Positions 27,411 to 35,431 of a DNA stretch of 64,000 bases are shown in pieces. Position 1 is the stretch's first letter. Each line of letters begins with the position of its first letter. Source of the stretch: Bacillota bacterium (lineage in GTDB: Bacteria; Bacillota; Clostridia; Lachnospirales; Cellulosilyticaceae). Location: positions 18,778 through 82,777 of the forward strand of contig JAEYPM010000066.1 in the NCBI GenBank assembly GCA_023410675.1, in the 5' to 3' direction. Made by a program: the position numbers and the translations under genes. The notes below the pieces were generated by a model. That model did no database searches. It was given only the letters and a program-made list of their open reading frames with translations, and had not been told where the DNA came from.

Positions 27411-28082
27411 ATGATAAGACTGGCACCATCAATATTATCAGCGGATTTTGCAAATTTAGAAAGGGACATTACGTGTGTTCAAGATGCAGGAGCTAAGGTG
27501 ATGCATATTGACATAATGGATGGGCATTTTGTTCCTAATATTACAATTGGGCCACCAGTTGTTAAAGCACTTAGAAAGCATATAACGGGTATTATGGATG
27601 TTCATCTTATGATTGAAAATCCAGAGAGATATTTAGAAGATTATAAAGATGCTGGAGCAGATAGTCTAACGGTTCATATTGAAGCAACAAAACATATTCA
27701 TAGAGTTGTTCAGCAAATAAAAGCTTTAGGTATGAAAGCAGGAGTTGCATTGAATCCTGGAACGCCAATTTCATCACTAGAATGTGTTCTTAATGACTTA
27801 GATCTAGTCCTTATTATGACAGTAAATCCAGGAGCTGGAGGACAAAAGTTCATACCCTACTCCCTTAAAAAATTAGAAGATATAACAGATAGGATAAGAA
27901 GCTTAGATAAAAATATCATTGTTGAAGTAGATGGAGGGATAGACCTTGCAAATGTTGAAACAGTGATACAAAAGGGGGCACGTTGGCTGGTTGCAGGATC
28001 TTCTGTGTATCATGCACCGGATATAAACGAAAGAATGTCAGCTTTCTCCCAAATAATTTCTAAGTATGATGATTCATTATGA
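27411..28082 (+). CDS. rpe: Ribulose-phosphate 3-epimerase
   Basis: The 223-residue TIM barrel interconverts ribulose and xylulose 5-phosphate. It has APSILSADFANLE, HIDIMDGHFVPNI, DVHLMIENPE, MTVNPGAGGQKF and EVDGGI, including the metal and catalytic His/Asp residues. It starts two bases after rsgA and overlaps thiN by four bases (ATGA). Confidence 0.96.
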   Translation: MIRLAPSILSADFANLERDITCVQDAGAKVMHIDIMDGHFVPNITIGPPVVKALRKHITGIMDVHLMIENPERYLEDYKDAGADSLTVHIEATKHIHRVVQQIKALGMKAGVALNPGTPISSLECVLNDLDLVLIMTVNPGAGGQKFIPYSLKKLEDITDRIRSLDKNIIVEVDGGIDLANVETVIQKGARWLVAGSSVYHAPDINERMSAFSQIISKYDDSL

Positions 28083-28714
28083 ATGTACTTATTTTAACTA
28101 ATGGAGAGTATGGAGATTATCATTTTGTCCATCATGGGACTACTTGTTATGATTATGTTATTTGTGCAGATAATGGCTTAAAGCATGCCATGCATCTTAA
28201 CCTAATACCAGACTTAATAGTAGGAGATTTTGATAGTGTTGATCAGGAACTTCTTAAGCAATATGCGTCTAAAGGAACCCAAATTTATAGATACCCACAG
28301 GCTAAAGATGAGACAGATACAGAAATAGCACTATGCAAGGCCATTAAGCTAAAAGCTGATAAAATAGATATCTTTGGAGGATTAGGTACAAGATTTGACC
28401 ATAGCTTAGCTAATGTTCATCTTTTGTATAAGGCACTAAATAGTAATGTCATGGCTCGCTTGATAAGCAGTCATAATGTCGTTTACTTAATAAAGGATCA
28501 TTGTAAGATAGAAGGAGAAGAAGGGGATTTGGTGAGCTTACTTCCATTTACAGAAAGTGTAACAGGAATAGATACCAGTGGGCTTGCTTATCCTTTAAAA
28601 GATGCTGTTTTTAACTTAGGACAGCCTTATGGCATAAGTAATTACCTCACACATAAAGAAGCCTTTGTTACGATTAAATCAGGTGTATTAATCGTTATTC
28701 ATGCAATAGATTAA
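28079..28714 (+). CDS. thiN: Thiamine pyrophosphokinase
   Basis: The 211-residue protein transfers diphosphate from ATP to thiamine. CADNGLKHA, PDLIVGDFDSVD, KDETDTEIAL and GGLGTRFDHSLAN are the family motifs. It closes the rsgA-rpe-thiN run through an ATGA overlap with rpe. Confidence 0.92.
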   Translation: MNVLILTNGEYGDYHFVHHGTTCYDYVICADNGLKHAMHLNLIPDLIVGDFDSVDQELLKQYASKGTQIYRYPQAKDETDTEIALCKAIKLKADKIDIFGGLGTRFDHSLANVHLLYKALNSNVMARLISSHNVVYLIKDHCKIEGEEGDLVSLLPFTESVTGIDTSGLAYPLKDAVFNLGQPYGISNYLTHKEAFVTIKSGVLIVIHAID

Positions 28715-28754
28715 ATCAAAATAATAATGGAAAAAGGAAGCATTTGTGCTCATT

Positions 28755-28783
28755 TTGGAAATTATTGAATATGATGTTACTAT
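28755..28783 (+). promoter_or_regulatory. Candidate promoter of the 46-residue membrane protein
   Basis: TTGGAA (28755-28760), a 17-bp spacer and TACTAT (28778-28783) lie 30 nt before the microprotein's ATG. Confidence 0.45.
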
Positions 28784-28813
28784 AGAAATCTATTGCAAAA
28801 AAGAGGTATGCCT

Positions 28814-28954
28814 ATGAAAAGAAGAGTATTTGGGCTTTGTGCATTTTGCATTGGGGTTGGGATGGTTATTGTTATGGTTGTTCCGCAGATAGGATGGGTA
28901 TGTATTACAGCGGGTATGCTGATATGCTGTGGCTATATGCTCCTAAAATGTTAA
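28814..28954 (+). CDS. 46-residue double-helix membrane microprotein at the spoVM position
   Basis: The product starts MKRRVFGLCAFCIG and ends GYMLLKC. It has a basic N-terminus and two short hydrophobic helices (about 5-23 and 27-44) split by PQIGW, with five cysteines. GAGG at 28803-28806 is correctly spaced from the ATG, a promoter-like sequence precedes it and a terminator follows. It lies between thiN and rpmB, exactly where B. subtilis carries the 26-residue spoVM, but the sequence is unlike the amphipathic SpoVM. A longer frame at 28837-29025 on the same strand is rejected because it lacks these signals. Confidence 0.6.
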   Translation: MKRRVFGLCAFCIGVGMVIVMVVPQIGWVCITAGMLICCGYMLLKC

Positions 28955-28976
28955 AAAATAAAAATGATAATAAAAA

Positions 28977-29005
28977 AAAATTCCATTTGCATAAAATGGA
29001 ATTTT
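28977..29005. terminator. Bidirectional terminator between the microprotein and rpmB
   Basis: A 10-bp stem (28977-28986 with 28996-29005) is flanked by A-tracts on the left and Ts on the right, so it can serve both converging genes. Confidence 0.75.
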
Positions 29006-29021
29006 TATCCATACTCATCTA

Positions 29022-29207
29022 TTAGGCACGGGTCACAAGGTTTGAACGTAAACAGCGTGTGCATACATTTAGAGTCTTAGCAGTACCGTTTTGCAATACA
29101 CGAACTTTTCTTACATTTGCTTTCCACATTCTATTTGATCTTCTATGAGAGTGACTAACCTTTATACCAAAATGAACATCTTTTGAGCATATTTCACATT
29201 TAGCCAT
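29022..29207 (-). CDS. rpmB: 50S ribosomal protein L28
   Basis: The 61-residue protein has the L28 pattern SHSHRRSNRMWKANVRKV. Four cysteines (C4, C7, C49, C52) form two CxxC pairs, marking the zinc-binding form. The start at 29207 has GGAGGTG just upstream. A longer frame to 29225 has no ribosome site. It is the only minus-strand gene in this stretch, with its own promoter. Confidence 0.96.
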   Translation of the reverse strand: MAKCEICSKDVHFGIKVSHSHRRSNRMWKANVRKVRVLQNGTAKTLNVCTRCLRSNLVTRA

Positions 29208-29249
29208 TGAAAACACCTCCTTCATTTATTCCGTGACATAACACGTTAT

Positions 29250-29278
29250 ATTTTAACAGATAAATTATTATTTTTCAA
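29250..29278 (-). promoter_or_regulatory. Sigma-A promoter of rpmB
   Basis: Read on the minus strand, TTGAAA (29273-29278), a 17-bp spacer and TAAAAT (29250-29255) lie 42 nt before the ATG. Confidence 0.75.
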
Positions 29279-29350
29279 GATATAGAATTCATATTTTATA
29301 GATTAGCTTTTTTATTGTTGTAATACCTACTTTTTAATGGTAAAATTTTG

Positions 29351-29359
29351 TGATATAAT
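29351..29359 (+). promoter_or_regulatory. Extended -10 promoter of the Asp23-fakA operon
   Basis: TGATATAAT is an extended -10 with a perfect hexamer (29354-29359). The -35 (TTTTTA at 29331-29336) is weak. Transcription would leave about 65 nt of leader. Confidence 0.55.
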
Positions 29360-29431
29360 AAAACGAATCAAATGAAAAAATAATTGATGTAATAGTGAAT
29401 AGTGGTATATAGAATATTGAGGAGGTTTGTT

Positions 29432-29791
29432 ATGCCAAGTAAAATTTCAAATGAATATGGGACAATTATTATTGATGAGGAAGTTATTGCTCAGATTAGC
29501 GGAATAACAGCTATGGAATGCTATGGTGTTGTTGGAATGGCTGCTAGAAATATGAAGGACGGCATTGTACATCTTTTGAAGGGCGACAGTTTAACAAAAG
29601 GAATCGGGGTAAATTTATTAGAGAATAAAGCCACTATTGATTTTCATATTATTGTTGAATATGGTACAAAAATTTCCGCAGTAGCAGATAATCTTATGAG
29701 TACAGTAAAATATAAGCTCAAGGATGTATTAGGGGTTGAAGTAGATCATATTAAGATTTTCATCGAAGGGGTAAGGGTTGATAAGGAATAG
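29432..29791 (+). CDS. Asp23/Gls24 family protein (YloU-like)
   Basis: The 119-residue protein shows IIIDEEVIAQISGITAMECYGVVGMAAR, split across two family segments, then KGIGVNLLENKATIDFHIIVEYG and a C-terminal HIKIFIEGVRV. The B. subtilis copy beside fakA is YloU. GAGGAGG at 29419-29425 fixes the start at 29432. This is the second Asp23 paralogue in the window, the first being next to nusB. Confidence 0.85.
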   Translation: MPSKISNEYGTIIIDEEVIAQISGITAMECYGVVGMAARNMKDGIVHLLKGDSLTKGIGVNLLENKATIDFHIIVEYGTKISAVADNLMSTVKYKLKDVLGVEVDHIKIFIEGVRVDKE

Positions 29792-29844
29792 AGTTCTTAA
29801 TAATAAAAAAATCATAAGAACTTGATATTTAGGAGGATAATAAA

Positions 29845-31482
29845 GTGAAATTACAGTTCATAGATGCAAAACTGCTGCAAGCTATGTTTATCTCAGGAGC
29901 TCAGCTGTTAGACGAAAAAAAGCAAATCATTAATGAGTTAAATGTATTTCCAGTTCCAGATGGTGATACAGGTACAAATATGTCGCTGACAATGTTAGCT
30001 GCGGCAAAAGAAGTGGAAATGTCAGATCCCCAAGATGTATCAGTTGTTGCAAAATCAGCGGCATCAGGAGCTTTAAGGGGTGCTAGAGGAAATTCAGGCG
30101 TTATTCTTTCACAACTTATACGTGGTTTTTCAAAGGGCTTATTAGAAGAATCTGTAGCAGATACCGTGATCCTTGCAAATGCTTTTCAAAAAGGCGTTGA
30201 CACTGCCTATAAAGCAGTTATGAAGCCTAAAGAAGGTACCATTTTGACTGTTGCAAGAGAAGTTGCTTCAAAAGCTTTAGAAGTATGTATTGATACTGAA
30301 GATATAGAAGAATTTTTAACAACAGTATTAAAACATGGCTATGATGTACTCAGTAAGACACCAGACATGCTTCCAGTTCTTAAACAGGCTGGTGTAGTTG
30401 ATGCAGGAGGTCAAGGGCTTCTTACAATTTTAGAAGGTGCTTCTCGAGTGGTTATAGAAGACTTGAAAATTGAGATTAAAAAACCTTTGAAGAGTTCACA
30501 GCCATCAGCATTTGAAGCATTAAAGAACTTTGATACAGAGTCTATTACATTTGGTTATTGTACAGAATTTATTGTTAATCGAAATCCGTACTCTTCTTAT
30601 AACGAAGATAATGTAAAAAGTTATTTAGACTCAATTGGAGACAGTATTGTCGTGGTTTCAGATGAAGAATATATTAAAGTCCATGTGCATACAGATAATC
30701 CAGGACTTGCCTTGCAAGAAGGACTAAAATATGGTTCTTTAAGTAATATAAAGATAGAAAATATGAGAGAACAGCATTCCTCTATTTTTAATGATGAAGA
30801 GAAGACGATAAGCGAGCCCAAACAACAAATTGGATTTGTATCTATTTCCGCAGGAGAAGGTATTACTAATATTATTAAGAGTCTTGGAGTTGATCAAGTT
30901 ATTGAAGGTGGGCAGACTATGAATCCAAGTACAGAAGATATTAGTTTGGCCATTAAGAAATGTAACGCAGAGAATGTCATTGTCCTCCCTAACAATAAAA
31001 ATATTATTTTGGCTGCTGAACAAGCGGCTGAAATTGAAGAAGAATGTAAAGTATTTGTTCTACCATCAAAGACTATTCCACAAGGCGTTTCAGCTATGAT
31101 TAGTTATGATGGAAGAGATGAAGAGCCAGAAATTATTTTAGAAAATATGAAGGAAGCAATGGAGCAAGTAGAAACGGCTCAGATTACAATTGCAATAAGA
31201 GATACTGTTGTTGATGATCTTAATATTACAGAAGGTGACTATTTAGGAATCTTAGATGGGAAAATAGTTGTCCATGACATTGACCTTAAGAATGCCTTTA
31301 TGCAGATTCTTAAAAAAATGAAGCAAGATGCAGAAGTACTGACAATTTATTATGGTGAAGAAGTAGATGAAGCTATTGCTTTAGAGCTTAAAGAAGAAGC
31401 AGAAACCATTTTTGCTGATGCAGATGTAGAATTATATGAAGGTAATCAGCCAGTTTATCACTTTATTATTTCAGCAGAATAA
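29845..31482 (+). CDS. fakA: FakA-like DAK-domain fatty acid kinase (YloV)
   Basis: The 545-residue protein begins with a DhaL-type ATP-binding domain (PVPDGDTGTN at residues 36-45, SGALRGARGNSGVILSQ), followed by a middle domain and a C-terminal DegV-like half ending HFIISAE. In Staphylococcus FakA phosphorylates FakB-bound fatty acids to feed phospholipid synthesis. No fakB is in view. The GTG start at 29845 follows AGGAGG at 29831-29836 with eight-base spacing. It is in an operon with the Asp23 gene, as in Bacillus. Confidence 0.9.
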   Translation: MKLQFIDAKLLQAMFISGAQLLDEKKQIINELNVFPVPDGDTGTNMSLTMLAAAKEVEMSDPQDVSVVAKSAASGALRGARGNSGVILSQLIRGFSKGLLEESVADTVILANAFQKGVDTAYKAVMKPKEGTILTVAREVASKALEVCIDTEDIEEFLTTVLKHGYDVLSKTPDMLPVLKQAGVVDAGGQGLLTILEGASRVVIEDLKIEIKKPLKSSQPSAFEALKNFDTESITFGYCTEFIVNRNPYSSYNEDNVKSYLDSIGDSIVVVSDEEYIKVHVHTDNPGLALQEGLKYGSLSNIKIENMREQHSSIFNDEEKTISEPKQQIGFVSISAGEGITNIIKSLGVDQVIEGGQTMNPSTEDISLAIKKCNAENVIVLPNNKNIILAAEQAAEIEEECKVFVLPSKTIPQGVSAMISYDGRDEEPEIILENMKEAMEQVETAQITIAIRDTVVDDLNITEGDYLGILDGKIVVHDIDLKNAFMQILKKMKQDAEVLTIYYGEEVDEAIALELKEEAETIFADADVELYEGNQPVYHFIISAE

Positions 31483-31513
31483 TTTAGATATCTAAATATA
31501 AAAATATTAAAGA

Positions 31514-31545
31514 CCTCCAACACACACTTATGTTGGGGGTTTTTA
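31514..31545 (+). terminator. Terminator after the fakA-like gene
   Basis: A 9-bp stem with one T-G pair (31514-31522 with 31531-31539) precedes TTTTT. Confidence 0.85.
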
Positions 31546-31568
31546 TAAAAATAAAGGTGGCAACTATT

Positions 31569-33632
31569 ATGGAGCTTCAAGGTTTAGTAAAAAGTTTAAA
31601 GGGCGTTGGGGAACAAACAGCCTTAAAACTAAATAAAATAGATATTTATACTATTAATGATTTAATGACGCATTATCCAAGAGAATATCAAGATAGAAGA
31701 GTGATAACAAATATAAGAGATATTGTGCTTGATGAAGACAATAATATTTTAGCTACGGTGTCAAGTGTTCCTAAGATTATGAAAAGAGGTAATAAAATTA
31801 TTGTAACATTCCTAATCAAAGATGCTACAGGAGGCATTTTTGTTACCTTTTATAATCAAGCCTATATGAAAAACAATTTTTCCGTAGGAGAAAGATATAT
31901 TTTCTATGGGAAAGTGAAATGGAAAATCAATAAAATAGAGATGGAAAGTCCAGAATATGAAAAAATTGAAGTGGATAACCAGCTAGAGGCCAAGGCTTCC
32001 ATCATACCTATTTATCCAATAACAAAGAAGCTATCACAAAAGGTGCTAAGAGGACTTATTGATACAGCCCTTAAAGAATCACTTGTAAATGTAAAGGAAA
32101 ATTTACCAGATAAGATTAGGGAAAGCTATGGGCTTATAGATAAAAAAACAGCACTTACTAATATTCATTTTCCAAAGGACAATCAATTATTTTTCAAAGC
32201 AAGAAGACGTCTAGTCTTTGAAGAATTATTTATGCTTTTGCTGACACTTTCATCATTAAAAGAAGATTTTATGGAAAAAAATGAAGGAATAGACTATCAG
32301 GTACCTGATGATTTTGAAACCTTTATAAGTAAACTACCTTTCGCATTAACAAATGCTCAAAAACGTGTGTTAGAAGAAATTATTCAAGATATGAAAAGTC
32401 CATATGCAATGAACAGATTGCTTCAAGGCGATGTAGGCTCAGGTAAGACAGTGGTAGCTGCAGTAATGCTTTTCATTTGTGTTAGAAATGGTATGCAAGG
32501 AGCTCTTATGGCACCAACAGAAGTACTTGCTATGCAGCATTATACCTTTTTAAGCGAATTATTTATGCCATTTAATATTCATGTAGGGCTTTTAACAGGT
32601 TCAACAACTAAGAAACAGAAGGAAGGATTAATCAAAAGTATTAATGAACAGTCCATTGATATCTTGATTGGTACCCATGCACTCATTGAGGAACCAGTTA
32701 GTTTTAATCATTTAGGACTTGTGATTACCGATGAGCAACATAGGTTTGGTGTTAGGCAAAGAGTAAAACTTTTAGACAAAGGGAAAACGCCAGATGTTAT
32801 GGTTATGAGTGCAACACCTATTCCTAGAACACTAGCCATGATATTGTATGGGGATATGGATATTTCCATTATAGATGAACTGCCTCCAGGTAGGCAGCCA
32901 ATAAAGACAAATGTAGTAGATACTTCTTATTATGATAGAATTTATGCTTTTATAAAGCAGCAAATTGAAAGTGGTAGACAATGCTATATTATTTGTGCAT
33001 TAGTTGAAGAAACTAAAGATCAAGCAGAACTAAAGGACGTTGTGAGCTATGCACAGCGGTTACAAACAGAAATTTTTACGGATAAGACTGTTGCCTTTTT
33101 ACATGGGAAGATGAAGTCAAAAGAAAAAAATGAAATTATGGACAAGTTTAGTAAAGGTGAAATAGACATATTAGTCTCTACAACAGTTATTGAAGTAGGG
33201 ATTAATGTACCTAATGCAACAGTGATGATGATAGAAAACGCGGATCGTTTTGGACTTGCTCAGCTTCATCAATTACGTGGACGCGTTGGTCGCGGAAAGT
33301 ATAAATCATATTGCATTCTCATTAGTAATTCCAAAAATAAGTTAACGCAGAAAAGATTAAAGACTATGGAGCAAACAACGGATGGATTTATAATTGCAGA
33401 AATGGATTTAAAGTTAAGAGGACCTGGCGATTTTTTTGGAACCAAACAGCATGGTCTCCCAGAAATGAAAATAGCAAATCTTTATAAAGACACTGAAATT
33501 TTGCAGGAGGCACAACAGGCTGTTAAAGAGATAATTAGTCAAGATCGATATTTAGAAAATGAAGAGCATCAATTATTAAAAGATCAAGTCCTAGATATAA
33601 TAAATAAGAATAATGTGCACCACACACTATAG
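31569..33632 (+). CDS. recG: ATP-dependent DNA helicase RecG
   Basis: The 687-residue helicase reverses stalled forks and branch-migrates junctions. It has the wedge OB domain (about 60-150), Walker A GDVGSGKT, DEQHRFGV, SATPIPRTLA, and the motif VI region QLRGRVGRG with the C-terminal TRG segment (GPGDFFGTKQHG). AAGGTGG at 31554-31560 supports the ATG at 31569. An upstream start would lie inside the preceding terminator. Confidence 0.96.
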   Translation: MELQGLVKSLKGVGEQTALKLNKIDIYTINDLMTHYPREYQDRRVITNIRDIVLDEDNNILATVSSVPKIMKRGNKIIVTFLIKDATGGIFVTFYNQAYMKNNFSVGERYIFYGKVKWKINKIEMESPEYEKIEVDNQLEAKASIIPIYPITKKLSQKVLRGLIDTALKESLVNVKENLPDKIRESYGLIDKKTALTNIHFPKDNQLFFKARRRLVFEELFMLLLTLSSLKEDFMEKNEGIDYQVPDDFETFISKLPFALTNAQKRVLEEIIQDMKSPYAMNRLLQGDVGSGKTVVAAVMLFICVRNGMQGALMAPTEVLAMQHYTFLSELFMPFNIHVGLLTGSTTKKQKEGLIKSINEQSIDILIGTHALIEEPVSFNHLGLVITDEQHRFGVRQRVKLLDKGKTPDVMVMSATPIPRTLAMILYGDMDISIIDELPPGRQPIKTNVVDTSYYDRIYAFIKQQIESGRQCYIICALVEETKDQAELKDVVSYAQRLQTEIFTDKTVAFLHGKMKSKEKNEIMDKFSKGEIDILVSTTVIEVGINVPNATVMMIENADRFGLAQLHQLRGRVGRGKYKSYCILISNSKNKLTQKRLKTMEQTTDGFIIAEMDLKLRGPGDFFGTKQHGLPEMKIANLYKDTEILQEAQQAVKEIISQDRYLENEEHQLLKDQVLDIINKNNVHHTL

Positions 33633-33653
33633 ATGATAAATGGAGTGGATGAA

Positions 33654-34211
33654 GTGAGAGTAATAAGTGGAAAATGTAGAGGAACAAAACTAATAGCCCC
33701 TGAAGGGTTAACCACAAGACCAACAACAGATAGAATTAAAGAAACACTTTTTAATATGATTGCCTTTGATATTCCAAACAGCAATTTTTTAGATTTATTT
33801 AGTGGATCAGGAGCAATTGGTATTGAAAGTTTAAGTAGAGGGGCTAAAAAAGTAGTTTTTGTAGAAAAGGATAAGGTAGCTTTAGATTGCATTGAAAAAA
33901 ATTTAATTAAGACGCACCTAAAAGAAAACAGTCAAATATATCCTGTTGATGTATTATCTGCATTAAAAACATTAGAAAAAAATGAAGAAAAATTTGATAT
34001 TATCTTTATGGATCCACCTTATCACCTAGAATATATATCCGAAATATTACAGAAAATTCTCGATTTCGACTTATTATCTAAAGAAGGGTATATTATTTTA
34101 GAAAGAAGTTCAAATACTACTATACCAATCGTAAAAAATTTGGTATTATGGAAAGAAAAGATATATAAAACGACGACGATTAATTTTTTGAGGAAGGACA
34201 GTAAAAAATGA
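33654..34211 (+). CDS. rsmD: 16S rRNA (guanine-966-N2)-methyltransferase RsmD
   Basis: This 185-residue enzyme starts MRVISGKCRG, like the family, and has RPTTDRIKETLFNMI, DLFSGSGAIGIESLSRGA and the catalytic DPPY. A GTG start at 33654 is chosen over the ATG at 33633 because the conserved N-terminus begins there and GGAGTGG lies upstream. It overlaps coaD by four bases. Confidence 0.94.
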   Translation: MRVISGKCRGTKLIAPEGLTTRPTTDRIKETLFNMIAFDIPNSNFLDLFSGSGAIGIESLSRGAKKVVFVEKDKVALDCIEKNLIKTHLKENSQIYPVDVLSALKTLEKNEEKFDIIFMDPPYHLEYISEILQKILDFDLLSKEGYIILERSSNTTIPIVKNLVLWKEKIYKTTTINFLRKDSKK

Positions 34212-34687
34212 GAATAGGAATATATCCTGGAAGTTTTGATCCTATTACCAATGGACATATGGATATTGTCGAAAGAGCTTCAAAACTAGTGGACACACTT
34301 ATTGTAGCTATTTTATCCAATCCAAGTAAAAATAATAGTTTATTTGCTATAGAAGAACGTAAAGATATGATTACCAATTGTGTGCATCATTTGTCAAATG
34401 TATATGTGGATAGTTTTTCAGGACTTTTGGTGGATTATGCAAAGGCACAAGGAGCAGAAGTCATTGTAAGAGGAATGAGGGCCGTCACTGATTTCGAATA
34501 TGAAATGCAGATGGCACAAATAAACAAAAGTATCTATACCAAGGTTGAAACCATATTTCTTGTAACAAGTGCAGAGCATTCTTTTTTGAGTTCAAGTGCA
34601 GTGAAAGAACTTGCAAAGTTTAAAGGAAACTTTTTTAGTTTAGTTCCAGAATATGTAGCAAACAAATTAGTTGAAAAATTCGCTTAA
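34208..34687 (+). CDS. coaD: Phosphopantetheine adenylyltransferase
   Basis: The 159-residue enzyme makes dephospho-CoA from phosphopantetheine. It has GSFDPITNGH (the HxGH-like nucleotidyltransferase site is TNGH), RGMRAVTDFEYE and SSSAVKEL. It pairs with rsmD by a four-base overlap, the common arrangement. coaBC, an earlier CoA gene, is not in this window. Confidence 0.97.
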   Translation: MRIGIYPGSFDPITNGHMDIVERASKLVDTLIVAILSNPSKNNSLFAIEERKDMITNCVHHLSNVYVDSFSGLLVDYAKAQGAEVIVRGMRAVTDFEYEMQMAQINKSIYTKVETIFLVTSAEHSFLSSSAVKELAKFKGNFFSLVPEYVANKLVEKFA

Positions 34688-34703
34688 GTCAGGGGGGAAA
34701 GCA

Positions 34704-35249
34704 ATGGATATTAGCAAATGTGGAGAAATAATGGGTTTGATTGATTATTTGGAAGATATTATTGATAAGAGTAAACCATCAATGTTATCAAATAAAGTTG
34801 CAGTTAATAAAGAGCAACTCATAGAAATTATAGAAGAGATCAGACTTAAAATTCCTGCAGAAGTACAGCAATCCATGTGGGTTAGAGATGAAAGAAATAA
34901 GATATTAGCGGATGCACAAAGCGAAGCACACATAATTATTGAAGAGGCTCATGAACGCTTACAGGATCTAATTGATCAACATGAAATTACAAGGCAAGCC
35001 AAAGAACAAGCACAGGTAGTTCGTGAAAATGCAAATAGGGACTCAAGAGAAATTAGACTTGGTGCTATGGAATATGCTGAAGAAGTATTTAAAGAAGTCG
35101 AGCAAAAATTAAAAGGTGTATTAGATAATGTTCATAGAGAAGTTAATGAATTTGAAATGCAGTTAACGGATGTTTTAGCAAGAATATATGACCATAGGCA
35201 AGAAATAAAAGGCATCATTAGTAGCAGTAATAAGAATGATGAGGAATAA
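34704..35249 (+). CDS. Coiled-coil, ATP synthase subunit-like protein next to coaD
   Basis: The 181-residue protein is mostly charged helix. The middle part (about 70-160) has the heptad-rich DAQSEAHIIIEEAHERL and ANRDSREIRLGAMEYAEEV, resembling the stalk of ATP synthase subunit b/H or DivIVA-like proteins. Similar proteins beside coaD in Clostridia are often named ATPase without evidence. There is no Walker motif and no membrane segment here. GGGGGG at 34692-34697 sets the ATG at 34704. A scaffold role is a guess. Confidence 0.6.
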   Translation: MDISKCGEIMGLIDYLEDIIDKSKPSMLSNKVAVNKEQLIEIIEEIRLKIPAEVQQSMWVRDERNKILADAQSEAHIIIEEAHERLQDLIDQHEITRQAKEQAQVVRENANRDSREIRLGAMEYAEEVFKEVEQKLKGVLDNVHREVNEFEMQLTDVLARIYDHRQEIKGIISSSNKNDEE

Positions 35250-35250
35250 G

Positions 35251-35358
35251 AAAAAGTAACACTTGATAAGTTGAGAGGTTTCCTTCTAGGATGACAGTCT
35301 ACATAATAGAATGTCACTGCCTAGGAAACACTACATGTTTTCAAGTGTTATTTTTTTT
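35251..35358 (+). terminator. Large nested hairpin terminator
   Basis: The base is a 16-bp stem with one G-T pair (35251-35266 with 35341-35356). Inside it are three nested pairings: GTTTC/GAAAC (35278-35282, 35325-35329), CTAGG/CCTAG (35286-35290, 35320-35324) and TGACA/TGTCA (35292-35296, 35312-35316). Eight Ts follow the lower stem. It ends the coaD unit, but its apex is larger than a terminator needs. Confidence 0.75.
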
Positions 35359-35390
35359 CTATTAATTACACATAATAGTATCATGGAATT

Positions 35391-35420
35391 AGAGATAATA
35401 TAACAAGAGATAATATAACA
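35391..35420 (+). repeat. Tandem 15-bp duplication before the deacetylase gene
   Basis: AGAGATAATATAACA occurs twice back to back (35391-35405, 35406-35420) directly before the AGAGGTGAG ribosome site. Each copy carries a TATAAC/TAATAT -10-like sequence, so promoter strength or leader length may vary with copy number. Confidence 0.8.
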
Positions 35421-35431
35421 AGAGGTGAGTT

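Noticed and set aside
28837..29025. 62-codon frame overlapping the microprotein
   Set aside because: No ribosome site, and it runs through the terminator hairpin. The 46-residue frame has all signals.
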